Assembly: GCF_041027365.1 (NCBI RefSeq)
Contig: NZ_JBFTEH010000002.1
Coordinates: forward strand, 248,001-312,000
DNA: 64,000 nucleotides
Origin: VKMB-3413 sp041027365
GTDB lineage: Bacteria > Pseudomonadota > Alphaproteobacteria > Rhizobiales > Rhizobiaceae
Reading direction: 5' to 3'
Position 1 is the stretch's first letter. Each line of letters begins with the position of its first letter. Shown one piece after another: positions 1 through 7,443 of the stretch. The position numbers and the translations under genes are program-made. Below the pieces are notes generated by a model. It was not told where the DNA came from. It saw only the letters and a list, made by a program, of their open reading frames with translations, and made no database searches.

Positions 1-743
1 GCGAGATTGCCGCCGGCGGGCTTGTAGACCAGAGCCCCGGACGGTCGCGCCGAGTTTTCCAGGAGCGACCTGTTCCAGTGCGACGCCGCGTTATGGAGGT
101 CCAGGGCTGCCTGCGCAGCGCCGAGCGGCGGATAACCGGAGACGTCGGCCAGCGGATGGAACAGCTTCACCTGGAGGATGGCGCCCGGCCGCTCCCCCTC
201 GCCCTCCGCCCCGATGCGCCTGACGCTCGACCCGACGCGGTACTCGTAGGCCTGCGGCCAGCCGTCCGCTCCCTCGACGACGCGGATGCGGTCCGGCCGC
301 AGCGCATGCAGCGCGCGAACCTGCCCGTCCAGCAAACCCGCTTCGAGGTAGGCGTTCCCCGACAGGAGGAGGTGGCCGCAGAGGGTCTCGATCAGGCCGG
401 CGCCGTCGGTCGAAGCGTTCGGCCGGCGCAGGAGATCGAGGAGCGGATGCCTCTCGATCTCTTGCGCCCCGTCATAGAGCAGGATCGGGATCGCCGCGGC
501 GGTCTCGGCAATCAGCCGCACCGAGCGGTAGACCACCGGATTCTGCAGAAAGCCGCTGCGCGCCAGCGCTTGATACGAGCGCTCGGACCAGATGCCGTCG
601 CTCTGGCCGGTGAAGACCAGCGCGCCCGCCACCGTGCCGATCGACTTCGTCTCCGGCTCCGGCGCGGGCCCCCGGTCCGTCCCGGCACGCGCCCGTCCGT
701 CCACCCGGCCGAGCCAGGCGGCAATTCGCTCCATCGCTGTCAT
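1..743 (-). CDS. Phage/GTA portal protein, N-terminal part (cut by window edge)
   Basis: An open frame runs without a stop from ATG at 743 to the window edge (about 247 codons). It encodes the N-terminal half of an HK97-type portal protein, the dodecameric ring through which DNA enters the capsid. The visible features are the opening MTAMERIAAWLG, the block NPVVYRSVRLIAETAAAIP near residues 65-85 and the segment HLLLSGNAYLEA near residue 130, both typical of HK97/GTA portals. It lies 83 bp downstream of the terminase gene on the same strand, the gene order of GTA g2-g3. A second in-frame ATG at 734 is an alternative start. The C-terminal half is outside the window, so intactness cannot be judged. 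Confidence 0.85.
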   Translation of the reverse strand, partial: MTAMERIAAWLGRVDGRARAGTDRGPAPEPETKSIGTVAGALVFTGQSDGIWSERSYQALARSGFLQNPVVYRSVRLIAETAAAIPILLYDGAQEIERHPLLDLLRRPNASTDGAGLIETLCGHLLLSGNAYLEAGLLDGQVRALHALRPDRIRVVEGADGWPQAYEYRVGSSVRRIGAEGEGERPGAILQVKLFHPLADVSGYPPLGAAQAALDLHNAASHWNRSLLENSARPSGALVYKPAGGNL

Positions 744-826
744 CGATCACTCCCGGTCGGCGGCCCTCCGTGCCGCGTTCGCCGCAGCCGTGCCCGCCAT
801 CGCCGCCCGCCGGCGACCTTAGAAGA

Positions 827-2296
827 TCACAAGCCTCGCACCCGCGGGTCCTGCGCCGGCCGCATCAGCGCCGTCACCGCCCAGACCAGCGCGTCGAGCC
901 GGTCGGGCGAGCGCCCGCCGGAGAGCCCATCGGTGCCGAAGTCCGCCATCTCGTCCTCCAACTCGGCGAACCGCCCGGCATGGCGCACGCGCCCCTGCTC
1001 GTAGAGCGCGGCGACCGGCTCGGCACGCACCCACTTGCCTCGGCTCGCACGCACCGCCTTGAAGGGCACGGTCGGCGCCTGCGCCCGGACCACCGCCTCG
1101 ACCATGTCGCCGCCCTGGTTCACCTCGGCAACGATCCGGTCCGCCTGCAGCCGCTCGTAGAGCCCCACCGCCGCAGCCGCCCATTCATGCGGCTTTGCGC
1201 CCCGGCGGGAGGCGTCGGCGAGGACGTAGATCACCGGGTCCCGTCCCCTCGCCGCTCCGCCTCCCGCCGCCGGATCCAGAGCCGCCGCGATCCCCGCAGC
1301 GACGATGCCGCAGGCGTCGGAGCGCTTGTGCGCACTCGCCGGCGGGTCGACCGCGACGACGATGCGCGCAAGCTCCGGCGCCGCCCGGACCCGTGTCCGC
1401 TCGATCGTTTCGAGATCGAACAGCGCATCCTCGCGCGCCGAAACGATCAGCCCGTCGAGTTCCTGCCGGCCGAGCCGCGTACCGGCGTAGCGCTGCTCGA
1501 TCGCGGTCAGGAACCCAGGCGCGAGATGCTGTGCATTCTCGGCCGTGCGCATATGCGTCGTGACCGTCGCGGGATCGGCGATCAGCCGCTTCAAGAGCGG
1601 GATCGGCCGCGGCGTGGTCGTGAACAGGGCCCGCGGCCGGTCTCCCAGCCTCAGCGCGAACTGCAGATTGTCGAAGCAGGCCTCCCCCTGCACCCATTTC
1701 GCCAGCTCGTCGCCCCAGGCGAGATCGAACTGGTAGCCGCGCAAGGCGTCCGGATCCTCCGACGAGAAGATCTGCGCGATCGCCCCATTGGCAAAGACCA
1801 GCCGCCGCCGGCTGGCCTCGAACACCGGGCGCACGCCCTTCTTCAAGGACATCAACCCACTCTCGCCGTCGATCATCACCTCGCGCGCATCGCCCAGCGT
1901 CTCGGCGATCAGGCCGATCCGCCCATGCGGGCGATCCGCGAAGGGCGCCTCACCGGCCGCCATCGCCCGCACCCATTCGGCGCCGGCGCGCGTCTTGCCC
2001 GAGCCGCGCCCGCCGATCAGAAGCCACTGCCGCCAGTGGCCCGGCGGCGGCAGCTGCGCCGGCCGGCCGACCCGCACCCATTCCGGCTGAACATCCCGCA
2101 GTACGGGTGCCGGATATTTCTTCAGATGCTCGACGACCTTCTGGTACCAGAAGTCATGCTCCGACAGTGTCTGGTCGTCATCCACCAAGGCATCGCCGTG
2201 CGTCACTCCTCCCGCTTGCAACTCCCCGCGAATGTCGTCCTCTTCGCCTTCCGCTCCCGCCGAGCCTGAAGGCGTCGCCTCGCCCACTGCCGTCAT
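827..2296 (-). CDS. Terminase large subunit of GTA/phage type (GTA g2-like)
   Basis: This 489-residue protein is the motor ATPase and nuclease that packages DNA into heads. The Walker A motif GGRGSGKT lies near residue 95, a Walker B-like AWGDE near residue 193, and the nuclease-domain acidic patch begins at VVAVDPP near residue 315. The C-terminal block SPDRLDALVWA is characteristic of the DNA-packaging terminase family of alphaproteobacterial GTAs. Its ATG overlaps the stop of the upstream small-terminase-like gene (ATGA at 2293-2296), indicating translational coupling. The portal gene follows on the same strand. GTA rather than prophage is inferred from the family resemblance and the absence of integrase or lysogeny genes nearby. 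The window edge prevents checking the capsid and tail genes. Confidence 0.9.
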   Translation of the reverse strand: MTAVGEATPSGSAGAEGEEDDIRGELQAGGVTHGDALVDDDQTLSEHDFWYQKVVEHLKKYPAPVLRDVQPEWVRVGRPAQLPPPGHWRQWLLIGGRGSGKTRAGAEWVRAMAAGEAPFADRPHGRIGLIAETLGDAREVMIDGESGLMSLKKGVRPVFEASRRRLVFANGAIAQIFSSEDPDALRGYQFDLAWGDELAKWVQGEACFDNLQFALRLGDRPRALFTTTPRPIPLLKRLIADPATVTTHMRTAENAQHLAPGFLTAIEQRYAGTRLGRQELDGLIVSAREDALFDLETIERTRVRAAPELARIVVAVDPPASAHKRSDACGIVAAGIAAALDPAAGGGAARGRDPVIYVLADASRRGAKPHEWAAAAVGLYERLQADRIVAEVNQGGDMVEAVVRAQAPTVPFKAVRASRGKWVRAEPVAALYEQGRVRHAGRFAELEDEMADFGTDGLSGGRSPDRLDALVWAVTALMRPAQDPRVRGL

Positions 2297-2739
2297 CCGC
2301 TCTCCAGACCGGAAGGATCGCCCCGCATCTCGCCGGCATAGGCACCGGTCTCCGGATCGAACAGCGTCGGCCCCGCCCGCCGCCGCCCATCAAGGCTGCG
2401 CAGCCCTGCCAGAAGCTCGGCGCGCAGCCGCTCCGTCTCCGCCGCATCCTCGGCGCCGCCCTGCTGCGCCAGCATCTCCAGCCGCTTCAGTTCCAGGAGC
2501 TTCTCCAGCGTGCGGGTCAGCTGCGACAGAGCGTCCGTGCGCTCCTTGACGGTCGGCCCGGCTGGCCGCGCCGAAACGGCGCTGCCGCTCGCCGCCTCCG
2601 CCGGACACGCCGCGGCATCGGCCGCTCTTGATCCGCCCCTCGCCCGCTTCCCGGGCTTATATTCCTTGACGAGTTTCTCCAGAGCCGCGATCTCGCCGGT
2701 GAGCAGCGCCAGGAGCCGATCCGACAGAAGCTTCGCCAT
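2293..2739 (-). CDS. Small terminase-like GTA g1 protein
   Basis: This encodes about 148 residues, rich in Lys/Arg and Ala, beginning MAKLLSDRLLALLTGEIA. A helical segment near residues 75-105 reads QLTRTLEKLLELKRLEM and is probably a coiled-coil oligomerisation region. The size, the position directly before TerL, the ATGA coupling and the basic central linker fit the GTA g1 (small terminase) protein, which presents DNA to the large subunit. The start at 2739 is preferred because a good Shine-Dalgarno sequence (GAAGGGAGA) precedes it. Upstream in-frame starts at 2775 (ATG) and 2811 (GTG) exist, but the latter would run through a terminator hairpin. The assignment rests more on context than on motifs. 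Confidence 0.72.
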   Translation of the reverse strand: MAKLLSDRLLALLTGEIAALEKLVKEYKPGKRARGGSRAADAAACPAEAASGSAVSARPAGPTVKERTDALSQLTRTLEKLLELKRLEMLAQQGGAEDAAETERLRAELLAGLRSLDGRRRAGPTLFDPETGAYAGEMRGDPSGLESG

Positions 2740-2776
2740 CTGCCGTCTCCCTTCCGCAGAGCCACCATCGGCCATG

Positions 2777-2808
2777 AAAAAGGCGACCCGGTGAACCACC
2801 GCGCCGCC
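2777..2808 (-). terminator. Intrinsic terminator in the leader of the GTA operon
   Basis: On the minus strand a 12-position stem (GGCGGCGCGGTG paired with CACCGGGTCGCC; ten Watson-Crick pairs, one G-T, one mismatch) closes a GTT loop and is followed at once by TTTTT (2777-2781). It sits between the promoter at 2832-2860 and the g1 start at 2739. It is therefore either a leader attenuator of the GTA operon or the terminator of the upstream DUF4258/DUF2283 transcript, or both. Confidence 0.75.
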
Positions 2809-2831
2809 CACAAATTCTCGACTGTGCCTGA

Positions 2832-2860
2832 ACCATACCGGAGCACCGTCACGGTGTCAA
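2832..2860 (-). promoter_or_regulatory. Near-consensus sigma-70 promoter with internal operator dyad, upstream of the GTA genes
   Basis: On the minus strand TTGACA (2855-2860) is separated by exactly 17 bp from TATGGT (2832-2837). The spacer and the end of the -35 box carry a perfect 13-bp dyad, CACCGT-N-ACGGTG (2844-2856), so a bound repressor would cover the polymerase site. The predicted start near 2825 lies about 20 bp before the terminator hairpin at 2777-2808. Such a good -35 box is unusual in this GC-rich window. The promoter has no experimental support here. Confidence 0.7.
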
Positions 2861-2883
2861 GGATTATTTTCTCAACCCGAGCT

Positions 2884-3105
2884 TCACTCCGCTGCGTCGA
2901 CGTCCCGCTTCCCGGGAAGACGCGCATTCTGCCATGCCCCTGGCGCCAGCGTTGCGGTGGCTGACAGCACTTCGATCCCGATGACCCGCCCCTCGGAATC
3001 AACATCATAGATAAATGGCCCAGCCTCTTCCGTATGGTCGATCCGACCGCGCCCGACGTAGAAATAGACGGCGTCGGCTTCGGGGTCGTAGGTCATATCG
3101 ATCAT
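2884..3105 (-). CDS. DUF2283 domain protein
   Basis: This is a 73-residue protein beginning MIDMTYDPEADAVYFYV, the hallmark of the DUF2283 family: short beta-rich proteins of unknown function, often encoded next to a DUF4258 gene in a toxin-antitoxin-like arrangement. The motif D-x-E-A-D-A-V-Y-F and the later GRVIGIEVL strand both fit. The start at 3105 is chosen because homologues begin just before MTYD and because it would form an ATGA overlap with the intact reading frame of the upstream DUF4258 gene. The gene lies just upstream of the GTA promoter, on the same strand. Which partner would be the toxin is not known from sequence. Confidence 0.8.
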   Translation of the reverse strand: MIDMTYDPEADAVYFYVGRGRIDHTEEAGPFIYDVDSEGRVIGIEVLSATATLAPGAWQNARLPGKRDVDAAE

Positions 3106-3358
3106 GGTCGCCTGGTCCTCGATCGAAGGTCGCGGTGACGATGCGGATTTCCGATGCGGTTTCGACGCATACCACGCGCAGGATCCGGCCGCCAAACGCC
3201 GCAACGGAGCCGAAGCGCCGCTCGGCATTCGCATCCCGGGGCTCGGGCTGCACCCATTCGGGATTGCGGACGGCCGTCTCGATCCAGCCAGCCTCGATCC
3301 GGCGCTCCGCGATCTTCGCCCTCGCGTGCAGGGTGAAGACGACCGGCTTCAAGATCAA
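3005..3358 (-). CDS. DUF4258 domain protein, probably frameshifted at its 3' end
   Basis: The frame opens with TTG at 3358 and encodes FTLHARAKIAERRIEAGWI and RRFGSVAAFGGRILRVVCVE, matching the DUF4258 fold (related to small RelE/BrnT-like toxins by shape, function unproven). Homologues normally end shortly after the IVTATFDR strand with a few basic residues. Here the frame instead continues about 35 residues through the DUF2283 gene. Adding one base near 3119-3121 would end the protein as FDRRTRRP with a TGA overlapping the DUF2283 ATG. The printed 3' part (about 3005-3120) is therefore probably an artefact of a single-base deletion, real or from sequencing. Confidence 0.65.
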   Translation of the reverse strand: MILKPVVFTLHARAKIAERRIEAGWIETAVRNPEWVQPEPRDANAERRFGSVAAFGGRILRVVCVETASEIRIVTATFDRGPGDHDRYDLRPRSRRRLFLRRARSDRPYGRGWAIYL

Positions 3359-3399
3359 AGCCGGGGCGGACGGGCTGTCGCGGACATGAGCAGACTTCC

Positions 3400-5220
3400 C
3401 TAGCTATCCATCTTCAGCGCGGCGATGAAGGCCTCCTGCGGGATCTCCACCTTGCCGAACTGGCGCATGCGCTTCTTACCTTCCTTCTGCTTTTCGAGAA
3501 GCTTGCGCTTGCGCGTGGCGTCGCCGCCGTAGCATTTGGCGGTGACGTCCTTGCGCAGCGCCGAGATCGTCTCACGGGCGATCACCTTGCCGCCGATCGC
3601 CGCCTGGATGGGGATCTTGAAGAGGTGCTGCGGGATCAGTTCCTTCAGCTTCTCGCACATCGCCCGGCCGCGCCGGTCGGCCTGGCTGCGATGGACGAGC
3701 ATCGACAGCGCGTCCACCGGCTCGGCATTGACGAGGATCGACATCTTGACGAGGTCCCCCTCGCGGTAGTCGGTCATGTGGTAGTCGAAGGAGGCATAGC
3801 CCTTCGAGATCGACTTCAGCCGGTCGTAGAAGTCGAACACCACCTCGTTCAGCGGCAGCTCGTATTCCACCATCGCCCGCTTGCCGACATAGGAGAGCCC
3901 GGTCTGCACGCCGCGCCGCTCTTGGCAGAGCTGCAGGATGTTGCCGAGATAGTCGTCGGGGGTGAGGATCGTCGCCTTGATCCAGGGCTCCTGGATGTGG
4001 TCGATCCGCACGACGTCGGGCATGTCGGCGGGGTTGTGGAGCTCGATGTCCGTGCCGTCCGTCATGTGGATCTTGTAGACGACGGACGGCGCCGTCGCGA
4101 TCAGGTCGAGGTCGAACTCACGGCTCAGCCGCTCCTGGATGATCTCGAGGTGCAGCAGACCGAGGAAGCCGCAGCGGAAGCCGAAGCCGAGCGCAGCCGA
4201 ACTCTCCATCTCGAAGGAGAAGCTGGCGTCGTTCAGCCGGAGCTTGCCCATGGCCGCGCGCAGGTCGTCGAAGTCGGCCGCGTCGACCGGGAACAGGCCG
4301 CAGAAGACCACCGGCTGCGCCGGCTTGAAGCCCGGGAGCATCTCGGCGGTCGGGCGCTTGTCCTCGGTGATCGTGTCGCCGACGCGGGTGTCGGCCACTT
4401 CCTTGATCGAGGCCGTAATGAAGCCGAGTTCGCCGGGGCCGAGCGCGTCGACCTGCACCATCTTCGGGGTGAAGACGCCGACCCGGTCCACCGGATACTT
4501 TGCGTCCGTACCCATCATGCGGATGGTCTGGCCCTTCTTCAGCTCGCCGTCGATGATGCGCACGAGCACGATGACGCCGAGATAGGCGTCGTACCAGGAG
4601 TCGACGAGCATCGCCTTCAGCGGCGCCTTGCGGTCGCCTTCCTTCGGCGGCGGGAGGCGATGGACGATCGCCTCCAGCACGTCCTCGATGCCGAGGCCGG
4701 ACTTCGCCGAGATCATCACCGCTTCGGAGGCGTCGATGCCGATCACCTCCTCGATCTGCTCCTTCACCTTGTCCGGCTCGGCCGCCGGGAGGTCGATCTT
4801 GTTCAGCACCGGGACGATGTCGAGATCGTTGTCGAGCGCGAGATAGACATTGGCGAGCGTCTGCGCCTCGACCCCCTGCGCGGCGTCGACGACCAGGAGC
4901 GCACCCTCGCAGGCCGACAGCGAGCGGGACACCTCATAGGCGAAGTCGACATGCCCCGGCGTGTCGATGAGGTTCAGGACATAGGTCTCGCCGTTCTTTG
5001 CGGTGTAGTGCAGGCGCACGGTCTGCGCCTTGATGGTGATGCCGCGCTCGCGCTCGATGTCCATCGAGTCGAGAACCTGATCCTTCATCTCACGGGTATC
5101 GAGCCCGCCGGTGTTCTGGATCAGACGGTCGGCCAGCGTCGACTTCCCGTGGTCGATATGGGCGACGATCGAGAAGTTGCGGATATGGTCGAGGGGCGTA
5201 TTCGCGGGCATGGTGCTCAT
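3400..5220 (-). CDS. lepA: Elongation factor 4 (LepA), ribosome back-translocating GTPase
   Basis: This 606-residue protein has the family's usual length. LepA binds stalled or mistranslocated ribosomes in the cytosol and helps 30S assembly or back-translocation. The GTPase motifs are clear: AHIDHGKST (G1) near residue 20, DTPGHVDF (G3) near 86, NKID (G4) near 140 and SAKSGLG (G5) near 172. The LepA-specific C-terminal domain ends in a basic stretch (KRKLLEKQKEGKKRMRQFG). The start at 5220 has no obvious Shine-Dalgarno sequence; a second ATG four codons in (MPANTP) is possible. A TATA-like tract within 20 bp of the start hints at a very short leader. The gene is divergent from the CYTH gene. 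Confidence 0.97.
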   Translation of the reverse strand: MSTMPANTPLDHIRNFSIVAHIDHGKSTLADRLIQNTGGLDTREMKDQVLDSMDIERERGITIKAQTVRLHYTAKNGETYVLNLIDTPGHVDFAYEVSRSLSACEGALLVVDAAQGVEAQTLANVYLALDNDLDIVPVLNKIDLPAAEPDKVKEQIEEVIGIDASEAVMISAKSGLGIEDVLEAIVHRLPPPKEGDRKAPLKAMLVDSWYDAYLGVIVLVRIIDGELKKGQTIRMMGTDAKYPVDRVGVFTPKMVQVDALGPGELGFITASIKEVADTRVGDTITEDKRPTAEMLPGFKPAQPVVFCGLFPVDAADFDDLRAAMGKLRLNDASFSFEMESSAALGFGFRCGFLGLLHLEIIQERLSREFDLDLIATAPSVVYKIHMTDGTDIELHNPADMPDVVRIDHIQEPWIKATILTPDDYLGNILQLCQERRGVQTGLSYVGKRAMVEYELPLNEVVFDFYDRLKSISKGYASFDYHMTDYREGDLVKMSILVNAEPVDALSMLVHRSQADRRGRAMCEKLKELIPQHLFKIPIQAAIGGKVIARETISALRKDVTAKCYGGDATRKRKLLEKQKEGKKRMRQFGKVEIPQEAFIAALKMDS

Positions 5221-5336
5221 GCGCCGCGATATAAAGATTTGTCGGCATTCTTGGAAGCGTCGCTTTCGCGTTGCGAGAACGCGCTATGTCGGACGAACCA
5301 CCTCCTGAACGATCGCGGCACGAAGGCTGGAAGGCG

Positions 5337-5819
5337 ATGGCACGAGAGATCGAGCGCAAGTTCCTGCTGGCCCCGGACGGCTGGCGGAGCCGCGTCACCG
5401 AGGTGAAGCGGCTGAAGCAGTTCTACCTCTTCGCCCGGGAGGACGCCTCTCTGCGGGTTCGCATCATCGACGGCAAGACGGCCTTCCTGACGCTGAAGAC
5501 CGGCACAGGGATCGATCGCGGCGAGTTCGAATACGATATCCCGCTGTCCGACGCGGAAGACATGGAGCCGGACCGCATCGGCAATGTGATCGAGAAGACC
5601 CGCCACATCGTTCCGCTCGGCGCCCGCAAGATCGAGATCGACATCTTTGCGGGCGCGCTCGCCGGTCTGGAAGTTGCCGAGATCGAACTGGAATCGGCTG
5701 ACGAAGCGATCGACCTGCCGGCCTTCCTCGGAACCGAGATCACCGGCGACCCGCGCTATTCCAACATGCGCCTCGCTTTGGACGGGCGTCCGAGCGACGA
5801 CGACGGTCGCTCGGCCTGA
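5337..5819 (+). CDS. CYTH domain protein, probable inorganic triphosphatase
   Basis: This is a 160-residue CYTH (CyaB-thiamine triphosphatase) tunnel-fold protein. The N-terminal signature E-I-E-R-K (ExExK) stands at residues 4-8, followed by alternating acidic and basic strands (RVRIIDGKTAFLTLKTG, EFEYDIP, EIDIF, EIELESADEAID) that would line the metal and triphosphate tunnel. Single-domain bacterial members mostly hydrolyse tripolyphosphate. The start at 5337 is preferred over the upstream ATG at 5271 because the family begins directly with xxEIERKF and a GGAAGG-like ribosome site lies just upstream (CTGGAAGGCG). The gene is divergent from lepA and convergent with ruvC, with no terminator evident between. 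Confidence 0.88.
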   Translation: MAREIERKFLLAPDGWRSRVTEVKRLKQFYLFAREDASLRVRIIDGKTAFLTLKTGTGIDRGEFEYDIPLSDAEDMEPDRIGNVIEKTRHIVPLGARKIEIDIFAGALAGLEVAEIELESADEAIDLPAFLGTEITGDPRYSNMRLALDGRPSDDDGRSA

Positions 5820-5852
5820 GCCGCCCTCCTCCCGCCATCGGTGCCGCGACCC

Positions 5853-6371
5853 TCAGCGCGCCGCCAGCGCCGCCCGCGCATGTGCCGACTGGCGGTGATG
5901 GCTGTGGCAGATCGCGATCGCCAGCGCGTCGGCGGAATCGTCGCTGTCGAACGTCGCCTTCGGCATCAGCACCTTCACCATCATGTGGATCTGGTGCTTC
6001 TCCCCATGGCCGACCCCGATGACGGCCTTCTTCACCGCGTTCGGCGCATATTCCGCGACGGGCAGCCCCGCCAGCGCCGGCACCAGCAGCGCGACGCCGC
6101 GCGCCTGGCCGAGCTTCAGCGTCGCCACGGCGTCCTTGTTGACGAAGGTCTGCTCCACCGCCGCCTCGTCCGGACGATAGGAATGGATGACCTGCGACAG
6201 CCCCTCATGCAGCTGGCAGAGCCTGGAGGCGAGGTCGCGCTTGTTGTCGGAGGTGACGGTCCCGCTCGCCACGAAGCGCAGCGAATTTCCCAGCGTTTCC
6301 ACCACGCCCCAGCCGGTACGGCGCAGGCCCGGATCGATGCCGACGATGCGGATGGGTGCCTCCATTAACAT
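5853..6371 (-). CDS. ruvC: Holliday junction resolvase RuvC
   Basis: This is a 172-residue endonuclease that cuts Holliday junctions as a dimer with RuvAB. The catalytic acidic residues are present: Asp in GIDPGLRRTGW, Glu in AAVEQTF, and the D-x-x-D pair in SDDSADALAIA. The basic H-G-E-K-H-Q region matches the DNA-binding face. The start at 6371 (MLMEAPIRI) or 6365 (MEAPIRI) is equally possible. The usual ruvA and ruvB genes are not downstream within the window; the next gene on this side is the convergent CYTH gene. A 266-bp upstream region separates it from the PilZ gene. Confidence 0.95.
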   Translation of the reverse strand: MLMEAPIRIVGIDPGLRRTGWGVVETLGNSLRFVASGTVTSDNKRDLASRLCQLHEGLSQVIHSYRPDEAAVEQTFVNKDAVATLKLGQARGVALLVPALAGLPVAEYAPNAVKKAVIGVGHGEKHQIHMMVKVLMPKATFDSDDSADALAIAICHSHHRQSAHARAALAAR

Positions 6372-6637
6372 TTTCTTCAACCTTGCCTCTATCCGAATCG
6401 GCGCCGATTGGACAGACGAAACGTGAACAAAAGTAAAACGAACCCGGCTTTCTGCGCCGGCGGAGGACATGCCATGATCGACTGCGGGCTGTCGCTCGCC
6501 GAGGCGTAGGGGATACCGGTGTCGCCAGGGCCTTGTAGCGCGGCACGGAGCTGACCGCGCCGTTCCAACCCTCCTCGCGCTACGTTGCGCATCGCTCGCC
6601 AGAAAGGCGTCCGGCGGCCCGTTCGCCTCTAAGCCCG

Positions 6638-6991
6638 TCATTTCCGGACGTAGACCGCCTCCGTCACGTCGCGCTCCCCGAGCGCCCGCAACTGTGCCGG
6701 GCTGGCCTTGATCGTGCCGCTGGTGAAGCGAAAGCCGATGAGCTTGCCGGACGCCCAGGGAACGACTCCGGCGCGGAACGTCCTGTCCGAGCAGTCGAAC
6801 ACGACGAGGCTTTTCGGTGTCGCCCGATCGTACTGCTTGGAGAGGCGCATCCCGCCGTCGGAGATATCGACGCACATCGCGTCCTCGAGATATTGCAGCT
6901 GGATGGTCAGAAGCTTCACCGGCCGCAGCCGCGTCCGTCGCCGCTGCCATCGGCGTCGATTGGTCGGATCCGGGATCAGGTCGTCCTTCAT
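6638..6991 (-). CDS. PilZ domain protein (probable c-di-GMP receptor)
   Basis: This is a stand-alone PilZ domain of 117 residues. The c-di-GMP binding elements are visible: a basic RxxxR-type N-terminal loop (RRWQRRRTRLR, residues 12-22) and the D-I-S-D-G-G-M-R motif near residue 42 (consensus D/N-x-S-x-x-G). Alternating beta strands follow (KSLVVFD, GVVPWASGKLIGFRF). No signal peptide or membrane segment is present, so it acts in the cytosol. Similar single-domain PilZ proteins are numerous in Hyphomicrobiales and their targets are mostly unknown. The gene is monocistronic here. Confidence 0.82.
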   Translation of the reverse strand: MKDDLIPDPTNRRRWQRRRTRLRPVKLLTIQLQYLEDAMCVDISDGGMRLSKQYDRATPKSLVVFDCSDRTFRAGVVPWASGKLIGFRFTSGTIKASPAQLRALGERDVTEAVYVRK

Positions 6992-7443
6992 CTTCCGCCC
7001 TCCGCGGCCATAGTCAGGATGACTGTCGATCCGCAGTCCTTAATGAAATCGGAAGATATCGCCCGCGAGTTAGCCAACTATCGAAGTAACTGGCATGTAT
7101 TGCGGGCCGGCAACGGTTATGGCCTCCGACATGCTTTCCGAAAACCGGAAGCTTCAGCGAAATTCAAAATAAATATCGAGCGAATTTCTTCGGAAGCCCC
7201 GATCGTGGAAGCGCCGAAGAAGCCGGCGCAGAGGAGCGGCAACGCTTCTGAAACAGGAACTTGGAGGCGGAGCCAGCTGCGATCCGACGCCCGGGCTCAC
7301 ATTCCCCTGCGTCGCCTTGCAGAGCAAGCTGCGGCAGGGTGCTCCCGTCGCAGGGCCTCCGCAGCAGCGGCCAACGGTAGAGGCGGCGCCGCGCCGCATG
7401 GAGGTCCTCCACGCGGCAGCCGGGCGACGCGAAGGCCGGCGAT
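6992..7443. other. Intergenic region of about 450 bp with a doubtful small ORF
   Basis: The stretch between the PilZ gene and yebC is richer in A/T than its surroundings from about 7020 to 7200. A plus-strand frame from ATG 7019 to 7447 (142 codons, starting MTVDPQSLMKSEDIAREL) is open, but it lacks a convincing ribosome site, loses compositional regularity in its second half and resembles no family I recognise. I see no RNA gene or clear terminator. Confidence 0.4.

Noticed and set aside
3625..5406. Long plus-strand frame (593 codons) over lepA
   Set aside because: It is antisense to the complete, well-conserved lepA gene; GC-rich DNA keeps antisense frames open.
6425..6443. GAAC-N11-GAAC upstream of ruvC, considered as a LexA box
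   Set aside because: Alphaproteobacterial LexA sites are GAAC-N7-GAAC; the spacing here is 11.
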